Below are positions 26,711 through 37,048 of a DNA stretch of 64,000 nt, in pieces. The DNA lies in NCBI RefSeq assembly GCF_900141865.1, contig NZ_FQYW01000006.1, positions 122,382 through 186,381 on the forward strand. Direction: 5' to 3'. Source of the stretch: Anaerovibrio lipolyticus DSM 3074 (lineage in GTDB: Bacteria; Bacillota; Negativicutes; Selenomonadales; Selenomonadaceae). The notes beneath the pieces were generated by a model. The model had not been told where the DNA came from and searched no databases. It was given only the letters and a program-made list of their open reading frames with translations. The position numbers and the translations under genes are program-made. Numbering within the stretch: the stretch's first letter is position 1; each line of letters begins with the position of its first letter.

Positions 26711-26738
26711 ATTATAGCCGAATAAGTCAAAAAGTCAA
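26711..26738 (-). promoter_or_regulatory. clpB promoter
   Basis: Minus strand: TTGACT (26738-26733), 16-bp spacer, TATAAT (26716-26711), about 50 bp before the clpB ATG. The -35 box lies inside the palindrome at 26724-26762. Confidence 0.75.
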
Positions 26739-26762
26739 TTAATATTTTAGACTTTTTGACTT
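26724..26762. promoter_or_regulatory. palindromic operator candidate at clpB (CtsR-like half-sites)
   Basis: AAGTCAAAAAGTC (26724-26736) and GACTTTTTGACTT (26750-26762) are perfect 13-bp arms with a 13-nt spacer. Each arm holds AGTCAAA-like heptads similar to CtsR half-sites, though with tighter spacing than the CtsR consensus. It overlaps the -35 box, as expected for a heat-shock repressor. Confidence 0.5.
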
Positions 26763-26782
26763 TTAAGTTAATCAAAGGAAAA

Positions 26783-26817
26783 AGCTGTCCTCTCCCTGAT
26801 TTTGAGAAAAAACAGCT
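26783..26817 (-). terminator. terminator of the two-component operon
   Basis: Minus strand: AGCTGT...ACAGCT outer stem with inner TCTC/GAGA pairing, followed by TTTTTCC. It lies 20 bp after the histidine kinase stop. Confidence 0.65.
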
Positions 26818-26836
26818 CTTAATTATGCATTATAAT

Positions 26837-28183
26837 TTAATTTTTCTTGGGGATTTTCAAATTTTTAAGGGTAACCTTGAAAACAGTCCCCTTGCCCAAT
26901 TCACTGTCCACACCGATATTACCATGATGTGCATCAACGATAGTCTTGGCTATGGCAAGTCCCAGGCCATTACCACCCATGGAGCGGGAGCGGGCCTTAT
27001 CTACCCTGAAGAAGCGCTGAAAGAGCTTGTCCAGGTCCTCGGCAGATATACCGATACCATTATCCCTTACGGAAAAATGAATACCGCCCAAATTTCCCAG
27101 CCCTTTGCCATCATAGGACAGGGTAACAGTTCCACCTTCAGGGGTGTACTTCACGGCATTATCCACCAAAATCAGCATTAGCTGCTGAATCTTCTGCTCA
27201 TCCCCTCTGTACATAACCTCACCAGAAGCATTTACATTTAGGGTAATGTTCTTCTTTTCCGCCAATGGCTGCATTTTCCGCCCCAGCTGTTCCATCATGG
27301 CGATAATGTCAAACTCCTTGATGTCCAGAGATTCAGCGTTATTGTCCGAACGGGCAATCTGCAAAAGAGAGCCCACAAGGTTGGACATCTTCTTAACCTC
27401 ATCCTTCATGTCCTGAATTACCTGTTGCAGGAATGGCGACTGAATGGATTTGTCGTTTGAAAGAAGGTCCGCTGACGCCATAATAACACTAAGGGGGGTC
27501 CTAAGCTCATGGGAAGCATCTGCTGCAAACTGACGCTGCCTTATATAGGCCTGCTGCATATTGGCCACGACCCTGCCAGAAACCACATGTCCCAGCATAA
27601 TAGCCGTAAGCAGTGCAATAAAGGAAATGGCCCCATAAAAATACGTAGCCTTTTTTATACCTTTATAAAGAGCCGACACGTCCTTGCCCAAATAAACCAT
27701 ACCTATTTTTTCGCCGGTAACCAGACGTACATCACAAGCAGTCATCATCAGCACCTTTGGTTTATCCTCATCCTGTTGCTGAACGTATATAGCCACTTCA
27801 CCAGTTGGCACATCACCATGCTTTATTACCTCCAGCACATCATCCTCTATACGCTCCGGTGCCCTGGAATAATTCTGCAGATTGCCGCTTTTGTCGTAGG
27901 TATAAAAAAACATTCTCTCCCGCTTTCCCATATCATCGTTACCCACATAAACGCCATTGCGTATCATTGTGGACTCCGTTTCCGATACTGCATGTACCGT
28001 TTCAGAAAGCTCCCTGGCCTGCTCGGAGGTTACTGCCCATTCCATAGTCTGATGAGCCAAAAAAATAATTATGATAAACAAGCCAAACATCAACAGGGAA
28101 TAGGCAAAGGTGAGCCTCATGCGGCTGCGGGAAAACAAGCCGCCAAACTTTAGCCTATTTTGTTTCCAGTTTATAGCCAACAC
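26837..28183 (-). CDS. sensor histidine kinase (HisKA type)
   Basis: A 448-residue membrane kinase paired with the OmpR-type regulator just upstream. Layout: a transmembrane helix at about 25-46, an extracytoplasmic sensor of about 130 residues (including GKRERMFFYTYDKSGN), a second transmembrane helix near 180-200, H-box DASHELRTPLSVIMA with His near 224, and the ATPase motifs LVDNAVKYTPEGG, SVRDNGIGIS and GNGLGLAIAKTIVD. The frame overlaps the regulator gene by 29 bp, so translation is coupled. The exact start is uncertain: GTG at 28183 lies almost on the AGAGG. The stimulus is unknown. Confidence 0.9.
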   Translation of the reverse strand: MLAINWKQNRLKFGGLFSRSRMRLTFAYSLLMFGLFIIIIFLAHQTMEWAVTSEQARELSETVHAVSETESTMIRNGVYVGNDDMGKRERMFFYTYDKSGNLQNYSRAPERIEDDVLEVIKHGDVPTGEVAIYVQQQDEDKPKVLMMTACDVRLVTGEKIGMVYLGKDVSALYKGIKKATYFYGAISFIALLTAIMLGHVVSGRVVANMQQAYIRQRQFAADASHELRTPLSVIMASADLLSNDKSIQSPFLQQVIQDMKDEVKKMSNLVGSLLQIARSDNNAESLDIKEFDIIAMMEQLGRKMQPLAEKKNITLNVNASGEVMYRGDEQKIQQLMLILVDNAVKYTPEGGTVTLSYDGKGLGNLGGIHFSVRDNGIGISAEDLDKLFQRFFRVDKARSRSMGGNGLGLAIAKTIVDAHHGNIGVDSELGKGTVFKVTLKNLKIPKKN

Positions 28184-28829
28184 CTCTAATCGTGCTGATC
28201 ATAATCTTACCATCAGCAGTATCCAGCTTTTTACGAATAAGTTTTACATAGGAATCGATGTTATTGGAGCTAACATCAGACTCAATACCCCAGATGCGGT
28301 CCAAAATAATTTCACGGGGCACAACGATACCAATATTCTGTACCAGCAAATCAAAAATCTGGAACTCCCTTGGGGAAAGCTGTATCTCCTGCTCTCCCTT
28401 TAAAAGCAGCTTAGATGTACGATCCAGGGTAAAGCCCCCTAACTCCACCACATCCTGCTGAATCTTCTGGCTGCTGCGGCGGCTAAGAGCACGCAGACGG
28501 GCCATAAGCTCAGAAAACTCAAATGGTTTTACCAGATAATCATCCGCACCTGCATCAAGGCCAGTAACCCTGTCCTCCACCGCATCACGGGCTGTAAGAA
28601 GCAATATTGCCTTCTGATACCCCTCAGCACGAAGTCTGCGGCAGGCATCCACGCCAGTTTCCTTGGGCATCATCCAGTCCAAAATCAGCACATCATAATC
28701 ATCATACATAGCACACTCATATATCATATCACCTGTGGTGACCCATTCGGTATTGATACCATCCTGCTCCAGCATATACTGGGTGAGCTTACCCAGCTTC
28801 ATGTCATCCTCTGCCAATAAAACCCGCAT
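28155..28829 (-). CDS. OmpR/PhoB-family response regulator
   Basis: A 224-residue regulator. The receiver domain has the acidic pocket LLAEDD (4-9), phospho-acceptor D51 (LILDWMMP) and the LVKPFEF lysine. The C-terminal winged helix (LSPREFQIFDLLVQN...GVGYKLE) binds DNA. The start at 28829 (MRVLLAEDD) follows GAGGTGA by 5 nt; an in-frame extension of nine residues is unlikely. The targets are unknown. Confidence 0.93.
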   Translation of the reverse strand: MRVLLAEDDMKLGKLTQYMLEQDGINTEWVTTGDMIYECAMYDDYDVLILDWMMPKETGVDACRRLRAEGYQKAILLLTARDAVEDRVTGLDAGADDYLVKPFEFSELMARLRALSRRSSQKIQQDVVELGGFTLDRTSKLLLKGEQEIQLSPREFQIFDLLVQNIGIVVPREIILDRIWGIESDVSSNNIDSYVKLIRKKLDTADGKIMISTIRGVGYKLETK

Positions 28830-29003
28830 ATATATCACCTCATTATTATCTGTCAAAACAATCTATTTAAACATTCTGGAGCCACCGCTCCACTGTAATA
28901 ATAATAGTATCATATTTTGAAAACTTTATGAAATAACACGCAACTTTTCACCATGTAAAAAAGGACTGCAACCACTGCAGTTACAGTCCGTAATAATTAC
29001 TTT

Positions 29004-30512
29004 TTAAACATTTGAACGGGTAAACTGATCACGCAAAATTACATCGTGGGAACCGCCCTCTACGATGGAAGTAGAGGATACCAGAGTCAGACGGGCCTTC
29101 TCCTGAAGCTCAGGAATAGTAAGGGCGCCGCAGTTGCACATGGTAGAGCGAATCTTGCTCAAGGTTACGCCAACATTGTCATGGAGGGAACCTGCATAAG
29201 GTACGTAGGAGTCAACGCCTTCCTCAAAGGACAGCTTTTTGGCACCACCCAAATCATAACGCTGCCAGTTGCGGGCACGGTTGGAGCCTTCGCCCCAATA
29301 CTCCTTGTAGTAAGTACCATTAATCTTAATACGGTCAGTTGGGGACTCATCGAAGCGGGAGAAATATCTGCCCAGCATCATGAAGTCAGCGCCCATAGCC
29401 AAAGCCAGGGTCATGTGATGGTCGTGTACGATACCACCATCGGAGCATACAGGAATATATACACCGGTCTTTTCGTAATACTCATCACGGGCCTTGCAAA
29501 CATCAATAAGAGCAGTTGCCTGGCCACGGCCAATACCCTTGGTCTCACGGGTGATACAGATGGAACCGCCACCGATACCAACCTTGATAAAGTCTGCTCC
29601 AGCCTCTGCCAGGAACATAAAGCCATCACGGTCAACTACATTACCGGCACCAACCTTTACATCCTCACCAAAGTGTTCATGAATGTACTTTAAGGTAATG
29701 CGCTGCCACTCAGAGAAGCCCTCGGAGGAATCAATGCACAATACATCGGCACCAGCCTTCAGCAGAGCAGGTACGCGTTCAGCATAGTCACGGGTGTTAA
29801 TACCGGCACCAACGATATAACGCTTGTTGGAATCAATAAGCTCCAGCTCGTGTTCCTTGTTGGCAGTGTAATCCTTACGGAATACCATATATACAAGACG
29901 CTGATTTGCATCTACCAATGGCAGCATGTTCAGCTTGTGCTCCCAAATAAGGTCGTTGGCTTCGGACAGAGTTGTGTTTGCACCGGCATAAACCAGCTTA
30001 TCGAAAGGAGTCATAAACTCAGAAGCAGGAGTGTCCATAGTCATGCGGGTAATGCGATAATCACGGGAGGTTACGATACCCAGCAGCTTGCCTGTTGGTT
30101 CACCATTCTCGGTAACTGCCATAGTTGAATGGCCGGTCTTCTCCTTCAAATCGAGAATCTCACCCAGGGTGGTGGAAGGCATAATATTGGAATCGCTGCG
30201 AACGAAACCGGACTTAAAGTTCTTAACCTTGGCCACCATAGCTGCTTCTTCTTCTATTGTCTGAGAACCATAGATAAAGGACACACCGCCCTCACGAGCC
30301 AGTGCAATAGCCAAAGTGTCGTTGGATACGGACTGCATGATAGCAGAGGTCATAGGAATATTCATAGAAATCTTTGGTTCTTCACCCTTCTTGAACTTTA
30401 CAAGAGGAGTCTTCAGAGAAACATTCGCAGGAATGCACTTATCAGAAGAATAACCAGGAACTAATAAATACTCTCCAAAAGTGTGTGATGGTTCTTCAAA
30501 ATAGAATGCCAA
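29004..30512 (-). CDS. guaB: IMP dehydrogenase
   Basis: Oxidises IMP to XMP, the first committed step to GTP, using NAD+. The 502-residue TIM barrel has an inserted CBS pair (about 100-230). The catalytic Cys loop [18 protein letters not shown] is near residue 318, and the mobile flap carries ARNWQRY with the Arg-Tyr pair. The start is a TTG at 30512 preceded by GAAGGGA, giving [20 protein letters not shown]; the open frame extends to 30575 without an SD. Its sequence departs from the usual bacterial GuaB N-terminus (for instance [20 protein letters not shown]), so it is a divergent class, though the active-site motifs are intact. Confidence 0.9.
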   Translation of the reverse strand: MAFYFEEPSHTFGEYLLVPGYSSDKCIPANVSLKTPLVKFKKGEEPKISMNIPMTSAIMQSVSNDTLAIALAREGGVSFIYGSQTIEEEAAMVAKVKNFKSGFVRSDSNIMPSTTLGEILDLKEKTGHSTMAVTENGEPTGKLLGIVTSRDYRITRMTMDTPASEFMTPFDKLVYAGANTTLSEANDLIWEHKLNMLPLVDANQRLVYMVFRKDYTANKEHELELIDSNKRYIVGAGINTRDYAERVPALLKAGADVLCIDSSEGFSEWQRITLKYIHEHFGEDVKVGAGNVVDRDGFMFLAEAGADFIKVGIGGGSICITRETKGIGRGQATALIDVCKARDEYYEKTGVYIPVCSDGGIVHDHHMTLALAMGADFMMLGRYFSRFDESPTDRIKINGTYYKEYWGEGSNRARNWQRYDLGGAKKLSFEEGVDSYVPYAGSLHDNVGVTLSKIRSTMCNCGALTIPELQEKARLTLVSSTSIVEGGSHDVILRDQFTRSNV

Positions 30513-30625
30513 CTTAATCCCTTCTTTTCTGTAAATTTTTTTATATATTTCAGCCTTTAGCCCCAGCCGGGGCAAAAGATATTGTTACTATACTAGTACA
30601 ATCCATGCACCTTGTCAACAAAAAA

Positions 30626-30654
30626 AGGACTGTCCTTTCATGAAGGACAGTCCT
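30626..30654 (-). terminator. intrinsic terminator of glmS
   Basis: AGGACTGTCCTT (30626-30637) and AAGGACAGTCCT (30643-30654) form a perfect 12-bp stem, followed on the minus strand by seven Ts, 11 bp after the glmS stop. Confidence 0.92.
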
Positions 30655-30664
30655 CTATTCAACC

Positions 30665-32494
30665 TTATTCTACTGTTACAGATTTAGCCAAATTTCTTGG
30701 TTTATCAACATCTGCACCACGGGTAATTGCGGTGTAGTAGCTGAGGAGCTGGAGCGGCAGAACAGCCAAAAGCGGAATCAACAGCTCATCAGTGTTAGGC
30801 ACGAAAATAACATGGTCAGCATACTTTGTCAGCTCAGTATCTCCCTCGGCAGCAATACCGATAACAACAGCATCACGTGCCTTAACCTCCTTGATATTGC
30901 TGAGGGTCTTCTCATAGACGCTCTTCTGGGTAGCCAGAGCCACTACAGGCACACCAGTGGTGATAAGAGCCAGAGTACCATGCTTCAGCTCACCTGCGGC
31001 ATAGGCCTCGGCGTGAATATAGGAAATCTCCTTCAGCTTCAGGGAGCCCTCCAAAGCCACCTCATAGTCAAGGGCACGGCCAATAAAGAATACGTCGGTA
31101 TTGAAGCCATACTTCTTGGCAAATACCTTAATAGGCTCCACATCCTCCAAAGTCTCACTGATCTGGGAAGGAATCTCCCGCAGCTTGCCCAGAAGCTCCT
31201 TCATGCGACGAGGAGCAACAGTGCCACGGAGGCCTGCCATATAAGCCCCCAGCAGGAACATAACGATGAGCTGGGTAGTATAAGCCTTGGTGGAAGCTAC
31301 AGCAATCTCAGGGCCTGCCATGGTGTAAATAACCTGATCTGCCTCACGGGCAATGGAAGAACCGACAACGTTGGTTACAGCCAAGGTCTTGGCACCAAGA
31401 CGCTTGGCCTCCTTCATGGCAGCCATGGTGTCACTGGTCTCACCGGACTGACTTACCACAATACAGAGAGTGTTATCATCAATAATAGGCTGACGATAAC
31501 GGAACTCAGAAGCAATATCCACCTCTACCGGGATACGGGCCAAACGCTCAATATAATACTTACCTACAAGACCTGCATGATATGCAGTACCACAGGCAAC
31601 AATGAAAATCTTGGAGAAGGAATTTACATATTCCTCAGTCCAGCTGAGCTCCTCAAGAACTACAGCAGAATTGTCCTTGGCAATACGGGAAGCCAAGGTG
31701 TCGCGAACTGCCTTAGGCTGCTCGTGAATCTCCTTCAGCATGAAATGCTCATAGCCGCCCTTTTCAGCTGCCTCAGCATTCCAGTTAACCTCAAATACCT
31801 TCTTGGTAATAGGCTCGCCCAAGCTATTGGTAATCCATACGGAATCCTTCTTTACAACAGCAACCTCACCATCATTTACAATATAGGTGCGACGGGTACG
31901 GGAAATAATAGCAGGAATATCGGAAGCGATGAAATTCTCATCATCCCCCAGACCAATTACCATAGGGTTGTCCTGCTTGGTGCAAATCAGCTTATCAGGG
32001 TCATTCTTGCTCATGAATACGATGGCATAGGAACCCTCAATGCGCTTAATAACCTCACGAACGGATGCCTCGAAATCGCCGTTATAAACTTCTTCCAAAA
32101 GATGGGGCAAAACCTCAGTATCCGTGTCAGACAGGAACTTATGGCCCTTTGCAATCAAATCCTCTTTAAGAGTCATGTAGTTCTCGATAATACCGTTATG
32201 TACTACCGCAAAATCACCATGACAGTCAGTATGTGGATGAGAGTTATTGTCGGATGGACGACCATGGGTTGCCCAACGGGTATGACCGATACCGATATTA
32301 CCCTCAGGAACATTGCTCTCAATCTTTTCCTCCAAAGCAGCCAGACGGCCTACGGACTTCTCTACGCGAATCTTCTCCCCGTTGAGAACTGCAATACCAG
32401 CAGAGTCATAGCCACGATACTCCAGCTTGGTAAGTCCCTCAATAAGGAATGGGGTAGCCTGCTTGCTACCAATGTAACCAACGATACCACACAT
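30665..32494 (-). CDS. glmS: glutamine--fructose-6-phosphate aminotransferase
   Basis: Makes glucosamine-6-phosphate for peptidoglycan and LPS. The 609-residue length is standard. The N-terminal glutaminase begins MCGIVGYIG with the catalytic Cys2 and has GIGHTRWATHG. Two SIS isomerase domains follow (VACGTAYHAGLVGKYYIE; VSQSGETSDTMAAMKEAKRL), ending in DKPRNLAKSVTVE. The ATG at 32494 has GGAGG 8 nt upstream; the five-residue longer frame lacks an SD. Expression is controlled by the glmS ribozyme in its leader. Confidence 0.97.
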   Translation of the reverse strand: MCGIVGYIGSKQATPFLIEGLTKLEYRGYDSAGIAVLNGEKIRVEKSVGRLAALEEKIESNVPEGNIGIGHTRWATHGRPSDNNSHPHTDCHGDFAVVHNGIIENYMTLKEDLIAKGHKFLSDTDTEVLPHLLEEVYNGDFEASVREVIKRIEGSYAIVFMSKNDPDKLICTKQDNPMVIGLGDDENFIASDIPAIISRTRRTYIVNDGEVAVVKKDSVWITNSLGEPITKKVFEVNWNAEAAEKGGYEHFMLKEIHEQPKAVRDTLASRIAKDNSAVVLEELSWTEEYVNSFSKIFIVACGTAYHAGLVGKYYIERLARIPVEVDIASEFRYRQPIIDDNTLCIVVSQSGETSDTMAAMKEAKRLGAKTLAVTNVVGSSIAREADQVIYTMAGPEIAVASTKAYTTQLIVMFLLGAYMAGLRGTVAPRRMKELLGKLREIPSQISETLEDVEPIKVFAKKYGFNTDVFFIGRALDYEVALEGSLKLKEISYIHAEAYAAGELKHGTLALITTGVPVVALATQKSVYEKTLSNIKEVKARDAVVIGIAAEGDTELTKYADHVIFVPNTDELLIPLLAVLPLQLLSYYTAITRGADVDKPRNLAKSVTVE

Positions 32495-32524
32495 AATAAA
32501 AACCTCCAATATAAAACTGGAAGT

Positions 32525-32676
32525 CCCATGTCCTGCCCAAATGCCGCTCTGTCCTGTCAGTCACCCAACAGTTTTAACAGCATTCTAACGACCGGCAAGC
32601 CGAGAGGCATCCGCTGATAAATCGACAACCTCTTCCTCGTCACCTTGCTTTATTCCAAAGCAAGGCCATGCGCTAG
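32525..32676 (-). ncRNA. glmS ribozyme (glucosamine-6-phosphate responsive)
   Basis: The minus-strand leader of glmS carries the conserved catalytic core. The cleavage site is A^GCGC with G1 at 32673; P2 and P2.1 elements follow (a TTGCTTTGG/AAAGCAAGG hairpin, then TGACGAGG), then GCCTCTCGG, GCCGGTCGTTAGAAT and the terminal GGGCAGG near 32537-32531. The order and spacing match the class. On binding GlcN6P the RNA self-cleaves and the message is degraded. Confidence 0.93.
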
Positions 32677-32726
32677 AACAATAAGTTCTTTCATTAATAT
32701 GAACATAAGGACTTCAAAAATAATAT

Positions 32727-32762
32727 TACCGTGATTTTGACCCCAAAGCCAAAATCACGGTA
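32727..32762 (-). terminator. terminator of the groESL operon
   Basis: TACCGTGATTTTG (32727-32739) and CAAAATCACGGTA (32750-32762) form a perfect 13-bp stem about 100 bp after groEL, followed on the minus strand by ATATTATTTTTG. The glmS leader begins just beyond it. Confidence 0.75.
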
Positions 32763-32859
32763 CGTATTATAGACTATTAAAATATCTAAGTCAAGTATTA
32801 TATACACATAGGAGAATACAGAGCGCGAGCGTTCACCGTATGGATACCATCCGACTTTT

Positions 32860-34518
<1,659 letters not shown>

Positions 34519-34558
34519 TTAGAAATAAGATAAACCGATAGTTTCAGGCTTATTGTGA

Positions 34559-34843
34559 TTACTCGATTACGCCAAGAATATCGCTCTGGCGCATAATGAG
34601 ATAATCCTTACCATCAATCTTAACCTCAGTGCCGGCATACTTGGAATAGAGAACGCTGTCCCCAGCCTTAACCTCCATAGCAATACGGTTGCCGTCCTTA
34701 TCAATGCTGCCTGGGCCTGCTGCAATAACCTTGCCCTTCATAGGCTTTTCCTTTGCAGTGTCTGCAAGGATGATACCGCTGGCAGTTTTAGTTTCTGCCT
34801 CAGCAACTTCAATAACGACTCTGTCACCTAATGGTCTAATCAT
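34559..34843 (-). CDS. groES: co-chaperonin GroES (Hsp10)
   Basis: The 94-residue lid of the GroEL chamber. It begins [17 protein letters not shown], includes the mobile loop [20 protein letters not shown] and ends [14 protein letters not shown]. An AGGAGGCAG SD precedes the ATG. A CIRCE operator lies 41 bp upstream. Confidence 0.97.
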   Translation of the reverse strand: MIRPLGDRVVIEVAEAETKTASGIILADTAKEKPMKGKVIAAGPGSIDKDGNRIAMEVKAGDSVLYSKYAGTEVKIDGKDYLIMRQSDILGVIE

Positions 34844-34883
34844 ATTTATCTGCCTCCTAAAAGATAGTTTGTAAACTATTTTG

Positions 34884-34910
34884 TTAGCACTCCATATAGT
34901 TGAGTGCTAA
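34884..34910. promoter_or_regulatory. CIRCE operator (HrcA site) of groESL
   Basis: TTAGCACTC (34884-34892), 9-nt spacer, GAGTGCTAA (34902-34910): a perfect match to the CIRCE consensus, placed just downstream of the groES promoter. Confidence 0.98.
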
Positions 34911-34921
34911 CTCCGAGTATT

Positions 34922-34950
34922 ATGATAAATCTATTTGAGCAAAAAATCAA
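34922..34950 (-). promoter_or_regulatory. groESL promoter
   Basis: Minus strand: TTGATT (34950-34945), 17-bp spacer, TATCAT (34927-34922). CIRCE follows 11 bp downstream, covering the expected transcription start. Confidence 0.75.
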
Positions 34951-34970
34951 GTAAAAAGTCAAAAAAACAA

Positions 34971-34999
34971 AACTTCGTTCCCAAAATGGAAACGAAGTT
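34971..34999 (-). terminator. terminator after the ANTAR regulator gene
   Basis: AACTTCGTT-CCC / GGAAACGAAGTT stem (one mismatch), followed on the minus strand by TTGTTTTTTT, 23 bp after the stop codon. Confidence 0.85.
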
Positions 35000-35021
35000 T
35001 ATATGTGCATATATTATTGAA

Positions 35022-35597
35022 TTATTTGGTTGCTGCCCTGATAATGGCCTCGGCAACCTCTTTTATTGTCTTTCTTTTGGCCATACTGTATTTCTGAATA
35101 CGATTAAAGGCTTCACTTTCACTTATGTTGTGGGCATCCATAAGAATTCCCTTGGCTCTGTCCAGCAGCTTTCGCATTTCCAGAGTATCCTTTACCTTGA
35201 AAAGCTCATCCTCCAGGCCCTGCAAATCCTGATATCTGGACATGGCCACCTCGATGGCAGGGAAAAGATTTGCCTCCTGCACCGGCTTTACCAGATAAGC
35301 CTGCACCCCAGCATCACTGGCCCGCTTTACAAATTCCGGCTGACTAAAGGCTGTCAGCAGCACCACTGGAGCAATTTTTTCCTTGCTGACGATTTTGGCC
35401 GCCTCAATGCCATCCATTTCCGGCATTTTCACATCAAATATACAAAGGTCTGGCTTTAGCTTCTTGGCCAGCTCCACAGCCTTGCGGCCATTTGGAGCCT
35501 CACCCACCACTTCATGGCCGGCTTCTTCCAGCAACTCCTTCATATCCATACGGATTAAGGCTTCATCATCGGCAATAAGGATTTTCAAGGGATTCAT
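35022..35597 (-). CDS. ANTAR-domain response regulator (AmiR/NasT/EutV type)
   Basis: A 191-residue regulator. The receiver domain has D10-D11 and phospho-acceptor D55 (LCIFDVKMPEMDG). The C-terminal ANTAR RNA-binding domain (about 130-186) has ALDRAKGILM-like LLDRAKGILMDAHNISESEA and FNRIQKYSMAKRKTIKEVAE. ANTAR proteins prevent premature termination by binding paired hexanucleotide hairpins in leader RNAs, so this regulator probably acts on RNA, not on promoters. It is cotranscribed with its kinase, whose stop lies 2 bp before its start. The target operons are not in view. Confidence 0.93.
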   Translation of the reverse strand: MNPLKILIADDEALIRMDMKELLEEAGHEVVGEAPNGRKAVELAKKLKPDLCIFDVKMPEMDGIEAAKIVSKEKIAPVVLLTAFSQPEFVKRASDAGVQAYLVKPVQEANLFPAIEVAMSRYQDLQGLEDELFKVKDTLEMRKLLDRAKGILMDAHNISESEAFNRIQKYSMAKRKTIKEVAEAIIRAATK

Positions 35598-35599
35598 AC

Positions 35600-37027
35600 T
35601 TACTCTCCTCCCACATTACTTACTGGTATACGCAAAATACAACGGGTGCCTTGATCGTTCTTCATTTCAAAGCTGCCACCTATATCATCCTGCACCAAAG
35701 TCTTTATTATTTGCAGTCCCAAAGATTTGGACTTGCTAATATCGAAATCATCAGGCAAGCCTACGCCATCATCATACAGCTCTATCAGATAACCATCTTC
35801 CTCAATGGCAGTCCTGAGACCAATCATACCATGACTGCGACCTTCAAAGCCATGCTCTATGGCATTTAATATCAGCTCGTTTATTATTACTGCCAAATTA
35901 CTGGCATTCTGAGATGGCAGCACCACCTCCGGGCCTTCTATTTTGCTGGTAAGAACAAAATCCTTGTCCACCATATTAGGTGCCACCCGTTCAATTATCC
36001 CCTTGGTAACTTCATTTACATTAATTTCTTCTCTATCATGCTGGGACAAAAATTCATGGGCCACAGCCATACTCAAAATTCGGTTGGTACTTTCCTGCAA
36101 GGCCGCCTTAACCTCCGGGGACTTGGACCGCCGCCCCTGAAGTCTTAAAAGACTGGCAATAGTCTGAAGGTTATTCTTTACCCTATGATGAATCTCCTGG
36201 ATTACCGCGGTTTTTATCTTAATCTCCCGCTCTTTTTTGCGAACCTCCGTAACATCGGAAAGCAGCAAAATACGCCGCTGCAATATCCCCGCTTCCTCCA
36301 GCTTAATATCCCGCTGAAGCAGTATCATGTCCCCTATCTGGATTTCCTTTTCAAAGGGACGGCTGCTGTCAAAGGTTTCCCGATGAAGCATGGCACTAAT
36401 CTCCCGATCCGGAAGTCTTGCCCCCAAAAGATGATTTATACCCAAAGCCCGATATATTCTCTTGGCGGAAAGATTTACGTATGTAATGCGATTTTTATTA
36501 TCCGCAATAACCACGCCGGTTCCAGCGAAAATAGGACTAAACATTTCCATATCAATATTCCGCTTGGAATACTGCATAAGAAGCTCCACTGTATCCAGAG
36601 TCTGGTAATAATTACTGCCAGAGGCATACTCCTTGCTGGTTTCAAGGGTAATAACGCCAATAACATCGTTGCCTTCTTTGATAGGATAGGCATACATATC
36701 AAGGGTCATGCCCAAACGCCACTCTCTACGGCCATGAATGGATTTTTCCTTCTCAAATACATAGGCCACCAATGGCTCCATCTGGGCCTGCACCGTGCTT
36801 CCCACCTTTGGTAGCTCCACCTGACTGTAAAAGGTATGGGGCTTATGATGCTTCATAATCATGTAAACATCAGGATTCTTGGTTTTCACATACAAAAGAA
36901 GATGGGCATGGGCAAAATCCGCTATAAAGCCAAAGCAGCCGCTCATGCGCCGTATCAGCTCTATCTGCACCGCAGTAAGATTCGTATTTTGTCTATATAT
37001 TGAAGTATCACTTTCATTGTGGCTCAT
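35600..37027 (-). CDS. HisKA_2-type sensor histidine kinase, partner of the ANTAR regulator
   Basis: A 475-residue soluble kinase resembling EutW/PdtaS. The N-terminal GAF-like sensor is at about 1-160 and a PAS segment at about 165-260 (PIFAGTGVVIADNKNRITYV). The HisKA_2 box VIQEIHHRVKNNLQTIASLL has its His near 277. The ATPase domain has NELILNAIEHGFEG and YDDGVGLPDDF. There are no transmembrane segments, so it senses a cytoplasmic signal. It sits 22 bp after tsaD in the same orientation and is probably the fifth gene of the t6A operon. Confidence 0.9.
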   Translation of the reverse strand: MSHNESDTSIYRQNTNLTAVQIELIRRMSGCFGFIADFAHAHLLLYVKTKNPDVYMIMKHHKPHTFYSQVELPKVGSTVQAQMEPLVAYVFEKEKSIHGRREWRLGMTLDMYAYPIKEGNDVIGVITLETSKEYASGSNYYQTLDTVELLMQYSKRNIDMEMFSPIFAGTGVVIADNKNRITYVNLSAKRIYRALGINHLLGARLPDREISAMLHRETFDSSRPFEKEIQIGDMILLQRDIKLEEAGILQRRILLLSDVTEVRKKEREIKIKTAVIQEIHHRVKNNLQTIASLLRLQGRRSKSPEVKAALQESTNRILSMAVAHEFLSQHDREEINVNEVTKGIIERVAPNMVDKDFVLTSKIEGPEVVLPSQNASNLAVIINELILNAIEHGFEGRSHGMIGLRTAIEEDGYLIELYDDGVGLPDDFDISKSKSLGLQIIKTLVQDDIGGSFEMKNDQGTRCILRIPVSNVGGE

Positions 37028-37048
37028 AAGAAAGAACTCCTCGTTTTT

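Noticed and set aside
30812..32617. 601-residue open frame antisense to glmS
   Set aside because: It is the mirror of the glmS coding frame, has no recognisable domain and runs through the ribozyme; codon structure favours glmS.
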